Assembly (NCBI GenBank): GCA_021234155.1
Contig: JAJEKV010000013.1
Coordinates: forward strand, 11,112,271 to 11,176,270
Length of the DNA stretch: 64,000 bases
Source: Isoetes taiwanensis
Taxonomy: Eukaryota; Streptophyta; Lycopodiopsida; Isoetales; Isoetaceae
Direction of reading: 5' to 3'
Part shown: piece after piece, positions 9,771 to 23,420 of the stretch
Position numbering within the stretch: the first letter of the stretch is position 1
Layout of the letters: every line of letters begins with the position of its first letter
Made by a program: the position numbers and the translations under genes
The notes under the pieces: model-generated
Seen by the model: the letters and a program-made list of their open reading frames with translations, nothing else
The model's database searches: none
Told to the model about the DNA's origin: nothing

Positions 9771-12700
9771 CTAGAAGATTCGGATAAAGATGATACAGTG
9801 CAAACGATGAATACCTCAATCTTGTAGTGCTTTGATAGAACTGGAAGTTCTTTCCTGTTACCAGCATATGTGCTAAAGATGTAGCATGGCTTCAAGGTCT
9901 TCTTGAGGAGATGGCCAGAGATGGAATGGAATGGACGATTACACAGATAATCGATTTTGGCTTGAACAGTATTTTTTCCACTGTTTAGAGATCCAAGGAG
10001 AAGATCGGGGACTTTGCAGATGCCACTTATGCAAAGCTCCATTTTGAAATACCTGGAGGACCTTGCATAAGCTTGATGGACTTGCAGATGCTCACAACGA
10101 TTTGCAGAAGCTTGGAAGATGAATATCAGAAGATGAGTATCTATAATGCTTGTCAGTTCATTCTTCAGAGGATGAGTAGGAAGATGTAACAATGGAGCAG
10201 CTCAAGTATTTGAATCAGAAGGATATAATCATATCTTCATCAGCTAAATTGGCGCATGATATGGTTCCAGTTTTTCATTTAATGAATTTTGGCATTTTCA
10301 AGGTAGTTGTGGTGATGGTTATCTTCATGTGATAGAAGCTTTTGGGACCAGAAGTACAGTACATTGTCCATGGAAAGGTTGTTGACGAGACTCTAAAACA
10401 GCTAATTTTGGTACTCAAAAGAATATGAATTCAGAGGAGCTTTGCAGTATGGATCTTGAAGCAATGAAGAAGGCAAGTTGTGTGAAGCAACTCATGTGGA
10501 CGTTTTTGAAGCTTATTCATATTTTTGTGTTGACAACCATTTGAAAGTGTATATTTACAGGCATATAGCAGGCATTTGCAGGATAATTCCAGACTGATGA
10601 TTTGTCGGAATGTGAATCATTCCTTGCATGCAAAGAGCTCGTAGGCGAGATGTTTGCCTGGCTTTGCACAAAATATCTATCAAAAGAGCATTCTATAGTT
10701 TCTTGCTTAAGATGGCATTGATTTTGCTTTCACAGATATTCCCAGCTGAAGGTTTCTTTCATGGAATGTTGTAACGTATAATTTTCATTGAGATTGCCAA
10801 TTAGTGACTTGTGAGAGATGTATGTAGGTTTCAAATGCCACTAATTCTACATCTGTGTCTGTTCAATTGTCCTAAGTTGCTTCTTTCTCAAGATATGGAA
10901 GGATGGACAAAGGATCTTGATACTAACAAAAGTCCTGGTAGGTGGAATCCTTATTTGATAGTTTGAAGGACAAGGTGACAAGAAATGAAGCTCGTTTTTC
11001 AGCCTTAATAATTATGTGACTTTTCATGTGTTAAAAATTGGACTTTGTTGTAGGATCTCGTTGCCTACTGGAAATGTAAGAGCAAAGAAGCTTTTTTATG
11101 GCCTAGAATAAGATTGGAGAACAGATAAAATGTGTGTCTTGTTCCAGACATGGCTATCAGCTTTCTATTTGAGCTAGATTCATTTCAAAAGGAGGTAAGC
11201 AATGTATTGAAGGGGAATAAGTTCCATCTCGTTCTTTTTTATGCCTACTTTACCTAAAGTCAATGGGGATACTGTCCATCAGTGTTAACATTCTAATCAT
11301 GTTAGAATAAGTTATTTAAGTAGTGTATACAGTAACACAAACCTTAGAGCATCTGACTGCCATTTGTGATAGGTAACTCGTGTAACTCCAGCATTTTACT
11401 GCCCGGTAAGCTGGCCAACAGCTAAGTGAGGACTAAGAGTCATACTGGATGACTTAATGTGATATGTCGTTGTGGGATCTCCAACGAGCTCCATGCTGCG
11501 CACACATTTTGCTTCAAGTGATGCGCTAACATCTTGGTTTGATCTTAACCATTTCTAAAAATTAGCCTACTGCAAAACAATGTATTTGATATGTTTCTTT
11601 ACAAGGATGCATATTTATTCAAGATGTCAATGACTAGAATATTATTTAGAACACCATCTACTTCAATCAGATCTGAATAGAGATTACTAGCAATTCTGGC
11701 TCATTAGATGTATATATGAGCAAGGAAGCTTACTTTTATGGTTCTCATTGATTCCTCATCGAACATGGTCGACTCTCGCACTTTGCATGTGGACATTGTG
11801 CTAAGTATCATATATCTGTTTCCGACAGAAGTATATGGAGTGGCACAATGCAATGTCTACTATATAAAGAAATGACTGGACAAGTCCTTCTTGGCTCCTT
11901 TGGTAAACCAGCTTTTGTCAAGTGGCACTTGTCCATTAATATGGGGAACTTATATTTTTTATATGACGGACGAGTTTACAAACAGTATAAAGTTTGAAGT
12001 TTTATAGTTTGCCAAACTACACCCTACCAACCCCCAAACCATCCCTGCCAAATCTAGAAGCATTGCAACTGTCCATTCTCCACATAATTTCAAATATAAT
12101 TATGTCCTTTGGTGCTCTAAAATTGAAAAGTTGGATTTTCTATAAGAGTGGTGACTAACATTTTGAAATATTATAACAAATGCCGCTGCTTTTTTATGCT
12201 TAGCTATGCTTTTACACACTAAATTGTTTCACATATAGTACCATGCCAAATTTGTACGTGCCAAGAAGTATATTGCAGCAACTGTATGCCGTCCAGTGCC
12301 CCCTTGCATCTAGGTCCATCTAGGTCGATCGTGATAATTCCCATCCTCCAGTATCACATAAAAAATCTTGGAGGACTCCTCAGTCCAGAAACGTCGTTGA
12401 TATCGGCCCCACGTTCAACCAACATTTTCCCACCTTTGAGATCCCCATTGCACACAAGAAGTGATTATCTCCTTTGGGATCATAGATGGAGGGCTGATAT
12501 CTGCGCCACATATCGGCCCGTTATCCTCGCCTCCAAGATCCCCGAGTCAGTCAAGGAATGATTCCCTCCTCTGAGATCACAGAAGAAGGTATGTGGGTGA
12601 TTCTCTACCTCTAGGATCACCGAAGAAAAATCTTGACATCAATAGCTCGCAAGCAATCTGAGCTCTTGGATGCAATTCCAGCTGCTGGGATCACCAGGCT

Positions 12701-13050
12701 AGTTGCCTTTTCTGACGTCTAGCATTCCCATTGACCGCGAGCTATCCAGGCCCTCCATGCGTACCAGCTTAACTTTCAGTTTGAGTTTATTCTGACAGCT
12801 GAATTAAATTTGACCCTATTCCGTATGTTATTTATTCATTCACGTCCATCCTAGTGATACCAAAGGACAGGATCTTTGTCAGTGCTTTTCGTACAGCAAC
12901 CAATGAGGGCCTGTTACATCTAGTTGAGGGATTTTAGAGGATCTAGTTGGGGCTTGTTGTATCTTCGAGTTTGTTATTATTATATTTAAGGTAAGATACA
13001 ATGGAAGCACCCTCATAAATTGTATTCTAATTGTTGTTTTAATTTTTTTT
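9771..13050. other. Unassigned intergenic region
   Basis: This 3.3 kb has no open frame longer than about 175 codons. The longest (9671-10192, minus) lacks recognisable motifs and overlaps the tandem duplication. A plus-strand frame at 12286-12561 is proline/serine-rich and looks like chance. Short codon-like pieces around 9880-10190 (for example AWLQGLLEEMARDGMEWTI) suggest an old gene or element fragment. No terminal repeats or polymerase motifs are visible. Confidence 0.4.
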
Positions 13051-13053
13051 TAG

Positions 13054-13514
13054 TCTTAATGTTTTGCAAATGGAAGAGTCAATTGAATTGAAGATCAGCT
13101 TTATTACATCCATAAATGAGCATTGGAACAGTCAGTTGGAGGTAAATTCACCTTCAAATTACCAAACTGCCACCGTGTTGTCGAGGAATTAATATTGAGG
13201 CAGATGTTCAATCCTCTTCTAAACAAAGGGACAAGGGTGAGGCAAGAACTAAAGTAGAGACCCTTGTTCTTGCTCATGTTTCTTATTCATCTGGTTCAAT
13301 TGATGGGCAGTGGGAGGAGGAGGGTATTGGAGACGCTAAGGAGGAGGTCAAGCCAAATGCAGATGTTAAAAATGTAGTGCCAGAGGAAGAAGCCGCAACG
13401 GCTGGAGATATCACGAGTTATAAGTATGATCAGGTTGTCCAAAAATGGCTTTGCCATGGGGATATCTGCTCCAAAAGCTACTCGAGAATCACAGATTCAG
13501 GGTGCACAAAATAA
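13054..13514 (+). pseudogene. Exon-like open segments of an unknown gene
   Basis: A polypyrimidine tract plus TAG precedes an open segment, 13054-13141, reading LNVLQMEESIELKISFITSI and ending at GAG|GTAAAT, a good donor context. A second open stretch of 108 codons runs 13191-13514. It is acidic, with EEEGIGDAKEEVKPNADVKN and VVPEEEAATAGDITSYKYDQ, ending in TAA. No start methionine or known domain is visible. It may be the 3' part of a degraded gene or a captured fragment. Confidence 0.35.
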
Positions 13515-13880
13515 TTGAAAATTAGAGGACTCCTAATGCTCCTATGGGTACAATTAGAAAAAGAGATAATGGAAAGGTCTCTATTTTGAGAAGCTTGGAT
13601 CTGTACATAATTTGACAAGGAAGCTTCAAAGGATACGGTCCAAGGCAGAGTCTATGATATATGATCATGTAACGATTGTGTCTCTCTGTCTTGTATAAGG
13701 AAATTGAAGGTGCCAATATTATCTTATAGCAGGTTATTCCGCTATGTCACAACTTGCAAGTGCAATCATGAACAATGAATAGTAATTATCATTTATTTAA
13801 ATTGGATTTATGTCAGGATTTTGGACCATTGTGGCACTGCAACTTTTTTCCGGGTTAGTAAATTTGCATCGAGAATGTTC

Positions 13881-15900
13881 TTTTTTTTTTGTAACAACAC
13901 AACATGATTGCATTAAAAATTGAAAATATTTTACATATGTATGTCGAGTGACATAATGCCAATTACTTCTCAGTGACCCCTAGAGATATCATAGCTTTCT
14001 TCCTCACTTCCACAGGTATTGTAACCATAGCAGTCTTGCTTGGGATGACCTTTGGGGTCCATGAAAACAAAATAGTATCTAACTCTTTATTTCTTTGTCC
14101 ACAGTCTCTATATCTTTCTTCTCTGCCACTGCATTTAACTGGTGCACTGGACACCACCACACAAACTTTGTTCACGTTGCGGTCACCCGCTTCTTTGCAA
14201 ACATCTGAGATGGTGTAACCCATCCACACGGTATATCTCTTTATGCCCGGTACTATAAGTGCAAATTGATGGCAAAGCAAGTCATCTTTGGGATCATAAT
14301 CTTCCACCGAGATATTTAGGCCTTCCTTTCTAGGACCAACATAATGTTTTTCAGCAGAAATGGAGGAGCCATCGACTTGTGAATACTACTATCACATCAT
14401 CAACTTCCTCGTGTTATCGAAGTCTCTCCATCTAGACTTAAGTAGCCATCTATCTTTCGGGTTCATCGAAGATATGTCTACTTGTCCCAATAATCCATGT
14501 ACTTGTGTCCAATAATCTATCAATGCAAGGTTGGTATCATCTAAGTTATTTTTTCCAATACTCCCTTGGAATCTTAGGGTTTACCATTTTCATCTTCGTG
14601 CCATATAGGTACTCCCTCATTTGGCCTCCATTTATCATCCGAAGGTCTCATCTTCCATTGCATTATTGGCTTATTTCCCATGACCCGTAAAGTGTAATTT
14701 AAGAGGTCTAGATTGACCTTCCATATCAAGAGCATAACCTTCGATAAAATTCTTCCAATCAGGCACCTCTTGTATGATCAGCCCTATAGGAGAAGGTGAA
14801 ATGCATTCACTAAGAACTTTCATTAGTCTAGGAAGATGGGTCACGCTTGAGATTTTAATCACAAGACTATACTTCCCAAACAATACATCCCACTCCTCAT
14901 GAGTATGTCCAGGGCATTAAGAACCCTAAATTCACTATTTCAAAGACACCCACAATTGTTAAATAAGATAGGAATGAGAACATATACCTGTTTTTGTTCT
15001 GTCCAGCACAATTGTCAAGTTGGAGGAGGAACTTTGGTGGTAGATCTCGAGGTTGGGGACGTGAACTTGAGGCTCCAACATGTTCGAAGCACCTAACTTC
15101 CTAAACCTTACCTTAGTAAACTTCTAAATTATTAGGCTTATCTATCTAACAATGCAATCAAGAGTGGTTGGCTACCACCTCCGTGGTTGTGGAGGTCACT
15201 AGAATAACCACTCTCACAGCCCTCAAGCACCTCATCACACTTCCAATATGAAAATCGTGACCATCACTCCACAATTGCAAACTAAAATGGCCATAATAAT
15301 TGGCACCGAAGCTATGCACTATTGCACCCGCCGAGACATGCATAGGATAAGCTCTATTGATTTGCTTGGGTATATAACTCTACTGTGGTAAACAAGTCTT
15401 CGATTGATCCATCTTGTCATGTATAATATAAACATAGTTATTGGGTTCCAAACATGATAATGTTCTCCACATCCAATAAGTGGATCTACATGATAGTTGG
15501 ACTGTCATGTGATCTAAAGTTGTTCGAAGTGTCTATAGTGACATGCTTGAAGTGCTTGCTCCATAGTCTACTAAAGCTGGGTTGAGATATTGCAGGTACC
15601 ATTAGTTCTCGAAGCAAAGCATTCACTTCCTCCAATATGCTCTTCTGGGTACAATGGGATGGCAATCTCTTCTTGACAACTATTTTTCCCTGTTGATCTT
15701 TCCTACTTTTATGTGGTATATTCTCAGCATTGAATCCAACATATTTATCAAAAACCTCCCTACCAGCCAGGATCCTAGAAGTTGGCCTCAACATGCCATT
15801 ATTTCCATGTAATGCAATTTTGCTCCCCTTTGCATGACTTGCTTGCCAATTTTGCCAAGATGAAATTGGAATGCCATGAATATTTATCCATGCAACTTTA
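13881..15900 (-). pseudogene. Decayed retroelement-like reading frames with poly(A) end
   Basis: Read on the minus strand, the interval ends in GTTAC followed by ten A's (plus-strand T run 13881-13890), as a retroposed 3' end would. Upstream are broken frames. At 15900-15486 is WINIHGIPISSWQNW followed by RPTSRILAGREVFDKYVGFN, reminiscent of the DUF4283-type W..I.GIP..W motif in plant LINE ORF1 proteins. At 14883-14671 is DWKNFIEGYALDMEGQSRPL. At 14307-13963 is a 114-codon frame with YTVWMGYTISDVCKEAGDRN. Stops lie between them. I see no endonuclease or RT motif. An alternative is a retroposed host mRNA. Confidence 0.35.
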
Positions 15901-16173
15901 CATATCCCTTATTGTGCACTGTTTGTTCTGTATTTTTTGTTAATAAATCTTCTGCCCGGCTGCTCATACTCCTGTTTATCATTTCTCTGGCAGTGAGTTA
16001 AATCTGCCTTTGTATAATTGTCCTTTCTGTGTTTAATTGTCCTGCCCGTGTTCTGTCTATAATTTGTCTGGTAGTGAGTAAATTAATCTGCCCGTGTTTA
16101 ATTGGACTGCCTTCGAGTGATTGTTCGGCCTTTCCTTTTTTGTCCTACCTATGATTAGTCCGGTCGTAATTCA
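15901..16173 (+). other. Imperfect TGCCCGTGTTTAATTG repeats upstream of the DGQHS gene
   Basis: Loosely repeated phrases (TCTGCCCGGCTG, CTGCCCGTGTTCTGTC, CTGCCCGTGTTTAATTG, GTCCGGTCG) occur at roughly 60-70 bp spacing. No open frame is present. It could be the 5' flank or an intron of the following gene. Confidence 0.35.
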
Positions 16174-17482
16174 ATGATCGATGCCATTCTTTATAGTTTA
16201 GTCCGGCCGGAATGGTTGACCACTGAAATCGCTAAGCATGGCTATTGCACCATCTTATGGGAAGAAGAGGCAAAACCGACAGTAATTGCTACACCTCCTC
16301 CTAAGAAAGCAAGAGGCTCAAGATACCCAAATGACCTCAAGCTCACAGAAGAAGGGAAAGCCTAACGAAGATGCAGTATCATATGCATTGTCGATGGATG
16401 ATAGCGGATCCATTATCAGAGCAGACACAGATCCTCGATGCCCCGAGGAGAAGATGGATGCTAGTGCGGAGCGGTAAGTTGACGTAACTAAAATAAATGG
16501 TAAGGTGGAACTTGTGTTACACTCTAGGAAGAAAGAGACCGATCTTATGAAGAAACAAGGTATTCTTATCACTTGTGAGGAGCAAGATGGCATATATTGT
16601 CAACTTCTAGTGGAGGTTGTGAAGAACCACAAGAAAGATCTCGTCAGATTTACACATGCCAGGGCAACAGCTTTCAAAGATGGTCTGATGAAGAAGGATG
16701 TGAGTGTTGAATCATGTTTCAAGTATGGATGGCCTCAAAATACTGCTCTCACTTTAGTGTCTATAAGTGAAGGGGTGTCTGCAATGAGGAGGGCTTTGCG
16801 AGGACCTTCTCCAAGTTACTACCTGGAAGAGTTGAAGCATCAAAATGATATCAGGGAAGTACAAAAATTGTTGGACTTAGGAAAGGACATCCCAGCTGCA
16901 ACAGTTGATGGCATGCTGGCAGAAATTGAGTCGGAAAAAAAAAGGCAATGAGTAGGTTAGTCAAGTATGCAGACAACTACCCACTTAGCCAATCTTTTAT
17001 ACATCCCATCCATGTTGACTGTCTGGTACGATCACGTAAGTCAACATTTGATAGCAGGAGGTATAACCCTGAGTATGCAAGAGAAATCTTGAGGGCGATG
17101 GTGAGGAATCCAGGCCAAGTCCCTATGCCAGCAGGCGTGCTTCCTTGGGATAGGAAAAATGATGCTCCACTCCAGTGGACAACGTTAGAGGAGCTTACAG
17201 TAGAGAACCCAAATGTGTGCTTCCTTATTAGTGACGGACAGCATTCTATTGACGCACAACGATCCCTATCCAACCAGGCTAAACAAACAGGACAAACCAT
17301 GTATCTGCTTCATTACAACCACAGGAGGTGTCGGTTTCTAAGCCCCCATACCCCCGCAGAGGACCTCGCAAAGATTAGTGCAATATTGAACAAAATGGGC
17401 GAAGTCTTCGTTTATAAAAGTTTAGTATATTAGGTGGCATTTAGATATATCAAGTAGGAATAACAGTAATAGACTAGGTCAG

Positions 17483-17727
17483 GCGTGTATTCATGCTGTC
17501 AGTTCGCGCCTGGCGCGAATTGTTAGAATGAGTAGATGCCAGAAGCAAATTTGGCACGCAGTAGATTCCCAATTCGTGCCTTCTGCGTGACCAGAATAGT
17601 TTCTGGCGTATACTCATGCTGCCAATTCGCGTGAATTGCCAGCTGAATACACGCCAGAAGCATTTTGTCATGCAGTATATTGCCAATTCGCGTCGGGCAT
17701 CTTTTGGGCACGCCTGGCTTTGTCCTT
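17483..17727 (+). repeat. Two ~123 bp direct repeats with palindromic content in the probable intron
   Basis: GCGTGTATTCATGCTGTCAG then TTCGCG (17483) recurs as GCGTATACTCATGCTGCCA then ATTCGCG (17606). Each is followed by a GCCAGAAGCA block and a CAGTATATT/CAGTAGATT block. GGCGTGTATTCA and TGAATACACGCC are also inverted with respect to each other. It lies between coding segments ending at 17433 and starting at 17823, so it fills most of the presumed intron. Confidence 0.6.
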
Positions 17728-18602
17728 TCCTGATTATCCTGTTGGCTTGATCTAAAAAGCGGTTTATTTTTGTATGCCCTGCATGTTTTGGCTGATATGA
17801 TTTTCTTATTCATGCAGCCCGTACGTGGAACAACTCCGTCATGCCCGCCAGCAATGGATAGAATATGGAAGACCGCTGCAAACAAAACAGGGAGGCGTGA
17901 AGTCTGAGGAGTATAAGGCATTGGAAAAGACCTTGGCCGAGACTATCATCCAAGATAAGAAACCAAGGCCCAAAAAGACAGGAAAAACAAGTGGGGAGAA
18001 AGCAGGGGAGACGTCTGAAGCATCTTCCAGAGGCCCTACAGATGCCTATAGGATCATCTTCGCTAAGGACGAAGTCTGGGCGAAGTGGAACGAGTTCTGG
18101 GATGCTTATGCTCAGAAACAGCTGCCAGATGCAATGGGAAGAGTGCCTCCTCAAGATACTTCAATATTTGATTTGAAGACCACCGAGATGAGGAAAGTAT
18201 AGGGCCTTCAGGATGATGAAGTCATTTGGCTTCTTCAATTAAGGACAAAATGTCCTTCGTTAATTGTTGCACTCATATAAAGGACATGCGAGTTATGAAG
18301 GTAGCAGTTTGTCAAGAAATTTAGAAGCTATCTAGTGATGTAACATTGTCTGAACTCGGCCCAGTGTTGTTTACGTACGCGTACACTACGATTGTATGTC
18401 TCGTACCTTCAAAGTGTAGGGTATAAAAAAAAAATTCTTTATGGGGGTTTTAGACCATACTATAGTGTAATTTTGGTCTCCTAACGTTTATGTGCCCTAA
18501 AAAAACCCTAAGCCTGCGTGCTCGAGCCGCCCAAGGAATTTCTCTTCTAGTTGTTGCTGGTTCATGCTACAGACTAGAATCGAGACTAGAGAGGAGATTA
18601 AA

Positions 18603-20213
18603 CAATGATACCAGCCGCAGAGCATGAAGGACGGATCAAGAAGCAATAGGCTCATGTATTCTTCACGGATTTGTCAGGTAAGAGCATCCACACGCCTTCA
18701 TATGCTTATGTTTTCTTGTTTTCTTGTCTTTAATGCCAAAATCGAAGACTGCAATGTGTTTCAGCCTCTATTTCATTCGAGCAAACTCTATTCTTATCTT
18801 GCAATGTTTTATGTATGTTCAACTATTCATGCCTTATACCAGAAGGAAACCATTATACTTCTTGGTCGTGCAGGATATTTGGAAGAAGCAGAATATCTAC
18901 TTCAAGCTTCTGATATCAACCTCTTGTTGCTGGGTGGAAGCCTCTGATCATCCTGTCTAGAACTGGCCAGGTAGATTTTGGTTATGTCTTTAATGTTCAA
19001 TGTGGTGGACATTTAATCCTTGAGCTGCTTCTCAAAATTTTCAATCAGTAACATAAGTCTTTTTGTTCCTCATTTTCTTCGTCGCGATTGAAATTATAGG
19101 TGAGCACTTTGAGGCCTTGAAAAAGTTATTTTGTGTGGAGAACATGCTACAGTTGAAGGTGCAAGTGCTGTGGCAGCAGCGATTTCCTTCTTTACCCAAG
19201 CTCGCCTTCGTAAATTCCTAGATCCATCACATGATGGTAAGCTGATTCCGCATGTTTTATTTTATTTGCTTTTTGTTGTCTAGCATTCCTTTAGGACCTA
19301 AACATGAAACAACTGAAGGCATCAGGATCTGCCTCCTGTTTAGAAGAATTGATTGTACAAGTGCACAATCAATAATCTGATATAGATGACATTCAACTGT
19401 TTTTTGTGCTGAATCTGAAAATCTATTTGGTTGTTGCAACAGGCGTGATTACGTGCATCAGGAACACCTTGACAACTGCACTTTGCTTACAGGTAACATC
19501 ACAAGTTATTGTAAGTAATGTGTCTAGTTTGCTATGGAGGTGTTTAGGCATATAAAAATATTGAGCAAATTCAAAACTAATAGGAATATCCTGAATGGCT
19601 GCTGATCTGATGCCTGGCATCTTGTAAAAGTCTTCTTTTCAAAGACAACGTTCTAGCTATGCTTTTTAAACTGCAATAATTTCAGGATATATTGAAAATA
19701 AATATGCTGAGACAGATATGCATAAATATGCTATTTGCTGAATTTGCATCAAATTTAGGTGGTGGTATTGCTCACTCCCTACAAAATTCTCAAACAGATC
19801 CTTCTTGCCTGAGTAGAACATGCCACATTTTTTATGCAAAATCATGGCAGATCTTCCCGCAAGAACTAGTTTGGCAAGAAACATGGAGTAACTATACGCA
19901 TCTTCACCATAGATGCACCAGCAAGATTGCAAATTGGACCTTGCTTTTTCCTGGAAGAGGATGCACAAGATCAAGACTGCAAGTTTTTGGTTTATACTGT
20001 TAATGTCTCTTATTTCTGCCTTCATATATGCCTTGGCCACAGACAGAGTTCTGCTAGTTGATTCAAGAAAAGAGGTGGTCAGGCTTATTTGTGAACCTTT
20101 TCCAAATTCTTCATGGTTGCTACCCCTTGATTTTCTGTTTGAGCAAATGTTTAATAGCAGCGGCCCATCAATGGGAGGACTGATGGAGCCAACTTTTAAT
20201 GGCAGCTTTATCT
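18603..20213 (+). pseudogene. Host-like exon fragments carried by hAT2, one resembling mevalonate kinase
   Basis: Between the hAT2 left end and the transposase lie several exon-like pieces with splice-type borders. These are about 18625-18677 ending CAG|GTAAGA, 18875-18950 after TCGTGCAG, 19100-19231 ending before GTAAGC, 19440-19491 between CAACAG and GTAACA, and 20040-20213 ending in a stop. The third reads EKVILCGEHATVEGASAVAA then AISFFTQARLRKF. That closely follows the N-terminal GHMP-kinase segment of plant mevalonate kinase (GK-I-I-L-A-GEHAVVHG..AVAAAI). The last reads DRVLLVDSRKEVVRLICEPF and is not recognised. Frames are broken upstream of GEH. The mevalonate-kinase call rests on about 30 residues; the other pieces may be from another gene. 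Confidence 0.5.
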
Positions 20214-20734
20214 GATTCGAAGTGAGGTACCCATTTTCACATATTTAAGTAGGCTTTTAATTCTTCCTAGAAACGAGGTATGGGGAATCATCATGAGGGT
20301 TAATTAAATTATTTATCAAATTCAAGAGTTGGGGCATAAATCAGGCTTCATGGTCGAGGAGATTTAGCAGCATTTGATCAAAGGGGATACAAGAGAATTT
20401 TTGTTAATACAAATCTGAATTTTGTATTTTGTTACAAAGGGATGCATTTTGTTAAAAGGGGATGCAAATCTGAATCTTTTTATTACAGCTGAGCTATTTT
20501 ATAAGATGCACAAGTTATGCTTTCTCTTTCATACTCTGAATTTTGGCTTTTGCTTTGTGCATGCATTCAATGCAAACAGGTACTCTCTAGTGGAACAGTT
20601 AATTTGTAGCAGTTGAAAGCTTAATAAGGTAAGGAATCTGAGTTTACTGCATACTAGAGAATGGAAAGATTTTTTCTTTGTGAAGTTTCAATTCTTAGTT
20701 TGGCTTTCTAATGAGCTGCTAAACTATCAGCAAA

Positions 20735-23420
20735 ATGCCACGTAAAGAGTCCCATTTGTGGAGCAAGTGTTGCACTAACATCGTCAAGCAAGCCAATAGA
20801 GATCGAGCTTGGGATTGCAAGTTTTGTGGCATGCGCATTACAGGAACTAAAACAAGATTGACTGCTCACCTCGGAGGGATTTCAAAATATGGGACCAATG
20901 CTTGTGCACAAGTACCTGAGGACATCAAGAAGGAAGCAAAAGCTGAACGTGGTAGTAGTGTCCCATCCATAAGTGAAAATGAGAAAGAGTTAGGCATGGA
21001 AATGGGATGTTCGTATGGGGAAAATATAGCTGCTGCAGCAGCAACACATTATGTTGGTAACATTAATTCTCCAGCGATGTCATCTATGTGTGAGAGTGTT
21101 TCTAATTCAGAAATAGCAGCAGTTTGTCCGTCTCCTTCTCCTTGTATCAATAGAGAGAGACATCTTCCATTAATGCCACATGGCAAACAACAAACTTTAA
21201 AAAAAGGAAATGTCATGCAAATGCAAAAGAAGAGATATGCAAATGTGATGGAAATGAGGTGCATTGTCGAAGCTAATTTGTCTTTCAATTTGTTAAAATT
21301 GCCATGCTGGAGAAATATGCTAGAGGCGTTTTCTCAAGTAGGAGATAAGTACAGTGGTGTTACTTACAATTACATGCGGAATAAAGCACTAAAATATGAA
21401 ATGCATACATTGCAGCAAAAGACGGAGAAGATAAGGGCATTGTGGCCCAAATATGGATGCACTATTTTGACTGATGGGTGGTTGATGTATGCCACAAGCA
21501 GCTGATTAATGTATTGGTATCCTGCTGTTATGGCACAATGTTTTTCAAGTCCATTGATTGCAGCCATGTTAGTATTAGGACTGATAGTACATGGCTGGCA
21601 GAAAAAATATCAAAGGCAATCAAAGAGGTTGGTAGTGAAAATGTTGTGCAAGTCATTTTGGATAATGCTTCCATGCGCATGGGAACTTTGCTTGAGAGAT
21701 GAGTTTCCACATCTAGTCTGGACACCATGTGCCTCTCATTGTCTAGATGTTTTATTACAAGATATCGGTGAGCTCCCATGGATGAAAAATGTTGTCACAA
21801 AAGCAAATACTATTGTGAGACTCTTTGGAAAGAAAAGAACTGCAAGGAAGATCTTCAACTCATTTAGTAGTCATGCCATCTTGAGGCTGTGCAAGACAAG
21901 ATTTGGAGTAATTTATATTGTATTGGCACGCCTCCATAAAGTTTGGAGTGCTCTTGAACAAATGGTGGTAAGTGATCATTGGAATAATTGGCCGGATAGT
22001 AAAAAATCTGATGCAATGATGTGAAACGTTTTATTCTTGATCCTGCAACTTTACCCTCTTTCCATATTGTCTTAAGGGTAATGGGTCCATTATATAGTGT
22101 ATTGCACTTAACTGATAAGGAAGGATCAACTATCGGGCTATTGTATGAATTTATGCGAAGGAGCAAAGAGGCATTATCAAAGGGGATGGAAGAAGATCAT
22201 GCAAATAAATTCAAGTAAGCTGATTTCTGATTATAATATCTGATTTCTGATTGCAATTTGCTGTTTTTTCATTGTAATTTGCTGATTTGCTCATGTTTAT
22301 ATTGCTGATTTTCTGATTTGCTTATAATGTGTATTGCTGCCATGCCATAATATAGGTTTGAAGATGTCTTAAAATTGTTGACGAGCATTGGGAATGGTTT
22401 AGAAAACCCATTCACCTTGTCGCTCATATTTTGCATCCTTTATGGAGAGAGGAAGCCAGCGTTTTAAGTGCTGATTTATTGGATGCATGGATGCAATACA
22501 CACAGAGATTATATTCAACTGAAGATTCTGACGTTCTATTTCATGAGCTTCACGAATATCGCAATGGCACGGGATCGTTTAGCTATACATTGGCACGAAA
22601 AGAGATCTCAATGCGCAGGCCTGTTACATGGTGGGAGACATTTGGTGGCAGAACCCCAAAACTTCAAACATTAGCCATGAGGATCTTATCACAGGTAGAG
22701 TATTGTACTCCTTTTTGTTCATTTCTTTGTCTAGCTAAAATGTAGAGTAAATTCAATAATCAGATCATAGAAATGTCTAATCTATTTATGATTTAGGACT
22801 GTTCTTCTGGGGCAGCAGAGAGGAACTGAAATGCACATGCTCTTGCGCATACAAAACTAAGAAATAGGTTAAAACTAGCGCAGCTTGAACGTTTGGTTTT
22901 TGTTCGAGAAAATTTAAGACTTGTTCGCAAATTTGAAACAATCAACACATCCCCAATGCAGGTATTTTTCTTCCATCATTTCTATTTAAATTTTAAGTTT
23001 GCATAGTTCTTGTTCCTATTCAATTGTTACTTGGTGATTATTGTAGGTTAATCCGCTCGAAATTGATGTTGAAAAGACTCCAGAGTTGGCCCCTCCAACA
23101 GAAGCGGATGAGCTTAATCGAGAGTTCTACCAAACATACTTTGAAGAGACCATGAGCTTGAGAACGACAAGAAGCATGTCTCGAGCTGCTGCATTCACGT
23201 CATGGGCTTCTAGAAGTAGACGAGGTCGTCGTACGCCACCTGGTGTTGTTAGTACAGCTGCACCTATTAGACATTAGAAGGTATTGATGATGAAGAATTT
23301 CTACTTGTTAAGGAGCTAGAGGAGAGTCAAGATGATGAAGAAGAGGATACGGAAGAGGAGGAAGTGGCCTCAACTGAAACTGAATCTGAAGATGATGGCG
23401 AGGAAGATGGAGAAGAATAA
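20735..23420 (+). pseudogene. hAT transposase (BED finger, DUF659, hATC), frame-broken
   Basis: Start at ATG 20735. In order: a BED-type zinc finger (WDCKFCGMRITGTKTRLTAH ... KYGTNAC); the DUF659/catalytic region (YSGVTYNYMRNKAL, YGCTILTDGW, VVQVILDNAS, TPCASHCLDVLLQDIGELPW); TRFGVIYIVLARL; HPLWREEASVLSADLLDAW; VTWWETFGG; the hATC part (DCSSGAAERN, KLRNRLKLAQLERLVFV); and an acidic C-terminus ending TAA at 23420. Introns with GT-AG borders occur near 22216-22353, 22694-22797 and 22961-23046. Single-base shifts near 21480, 21690 and 22020 and a stop after ERN inactivate it. The element itself is therefore no longer autonomous. Confidence 0.9.
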
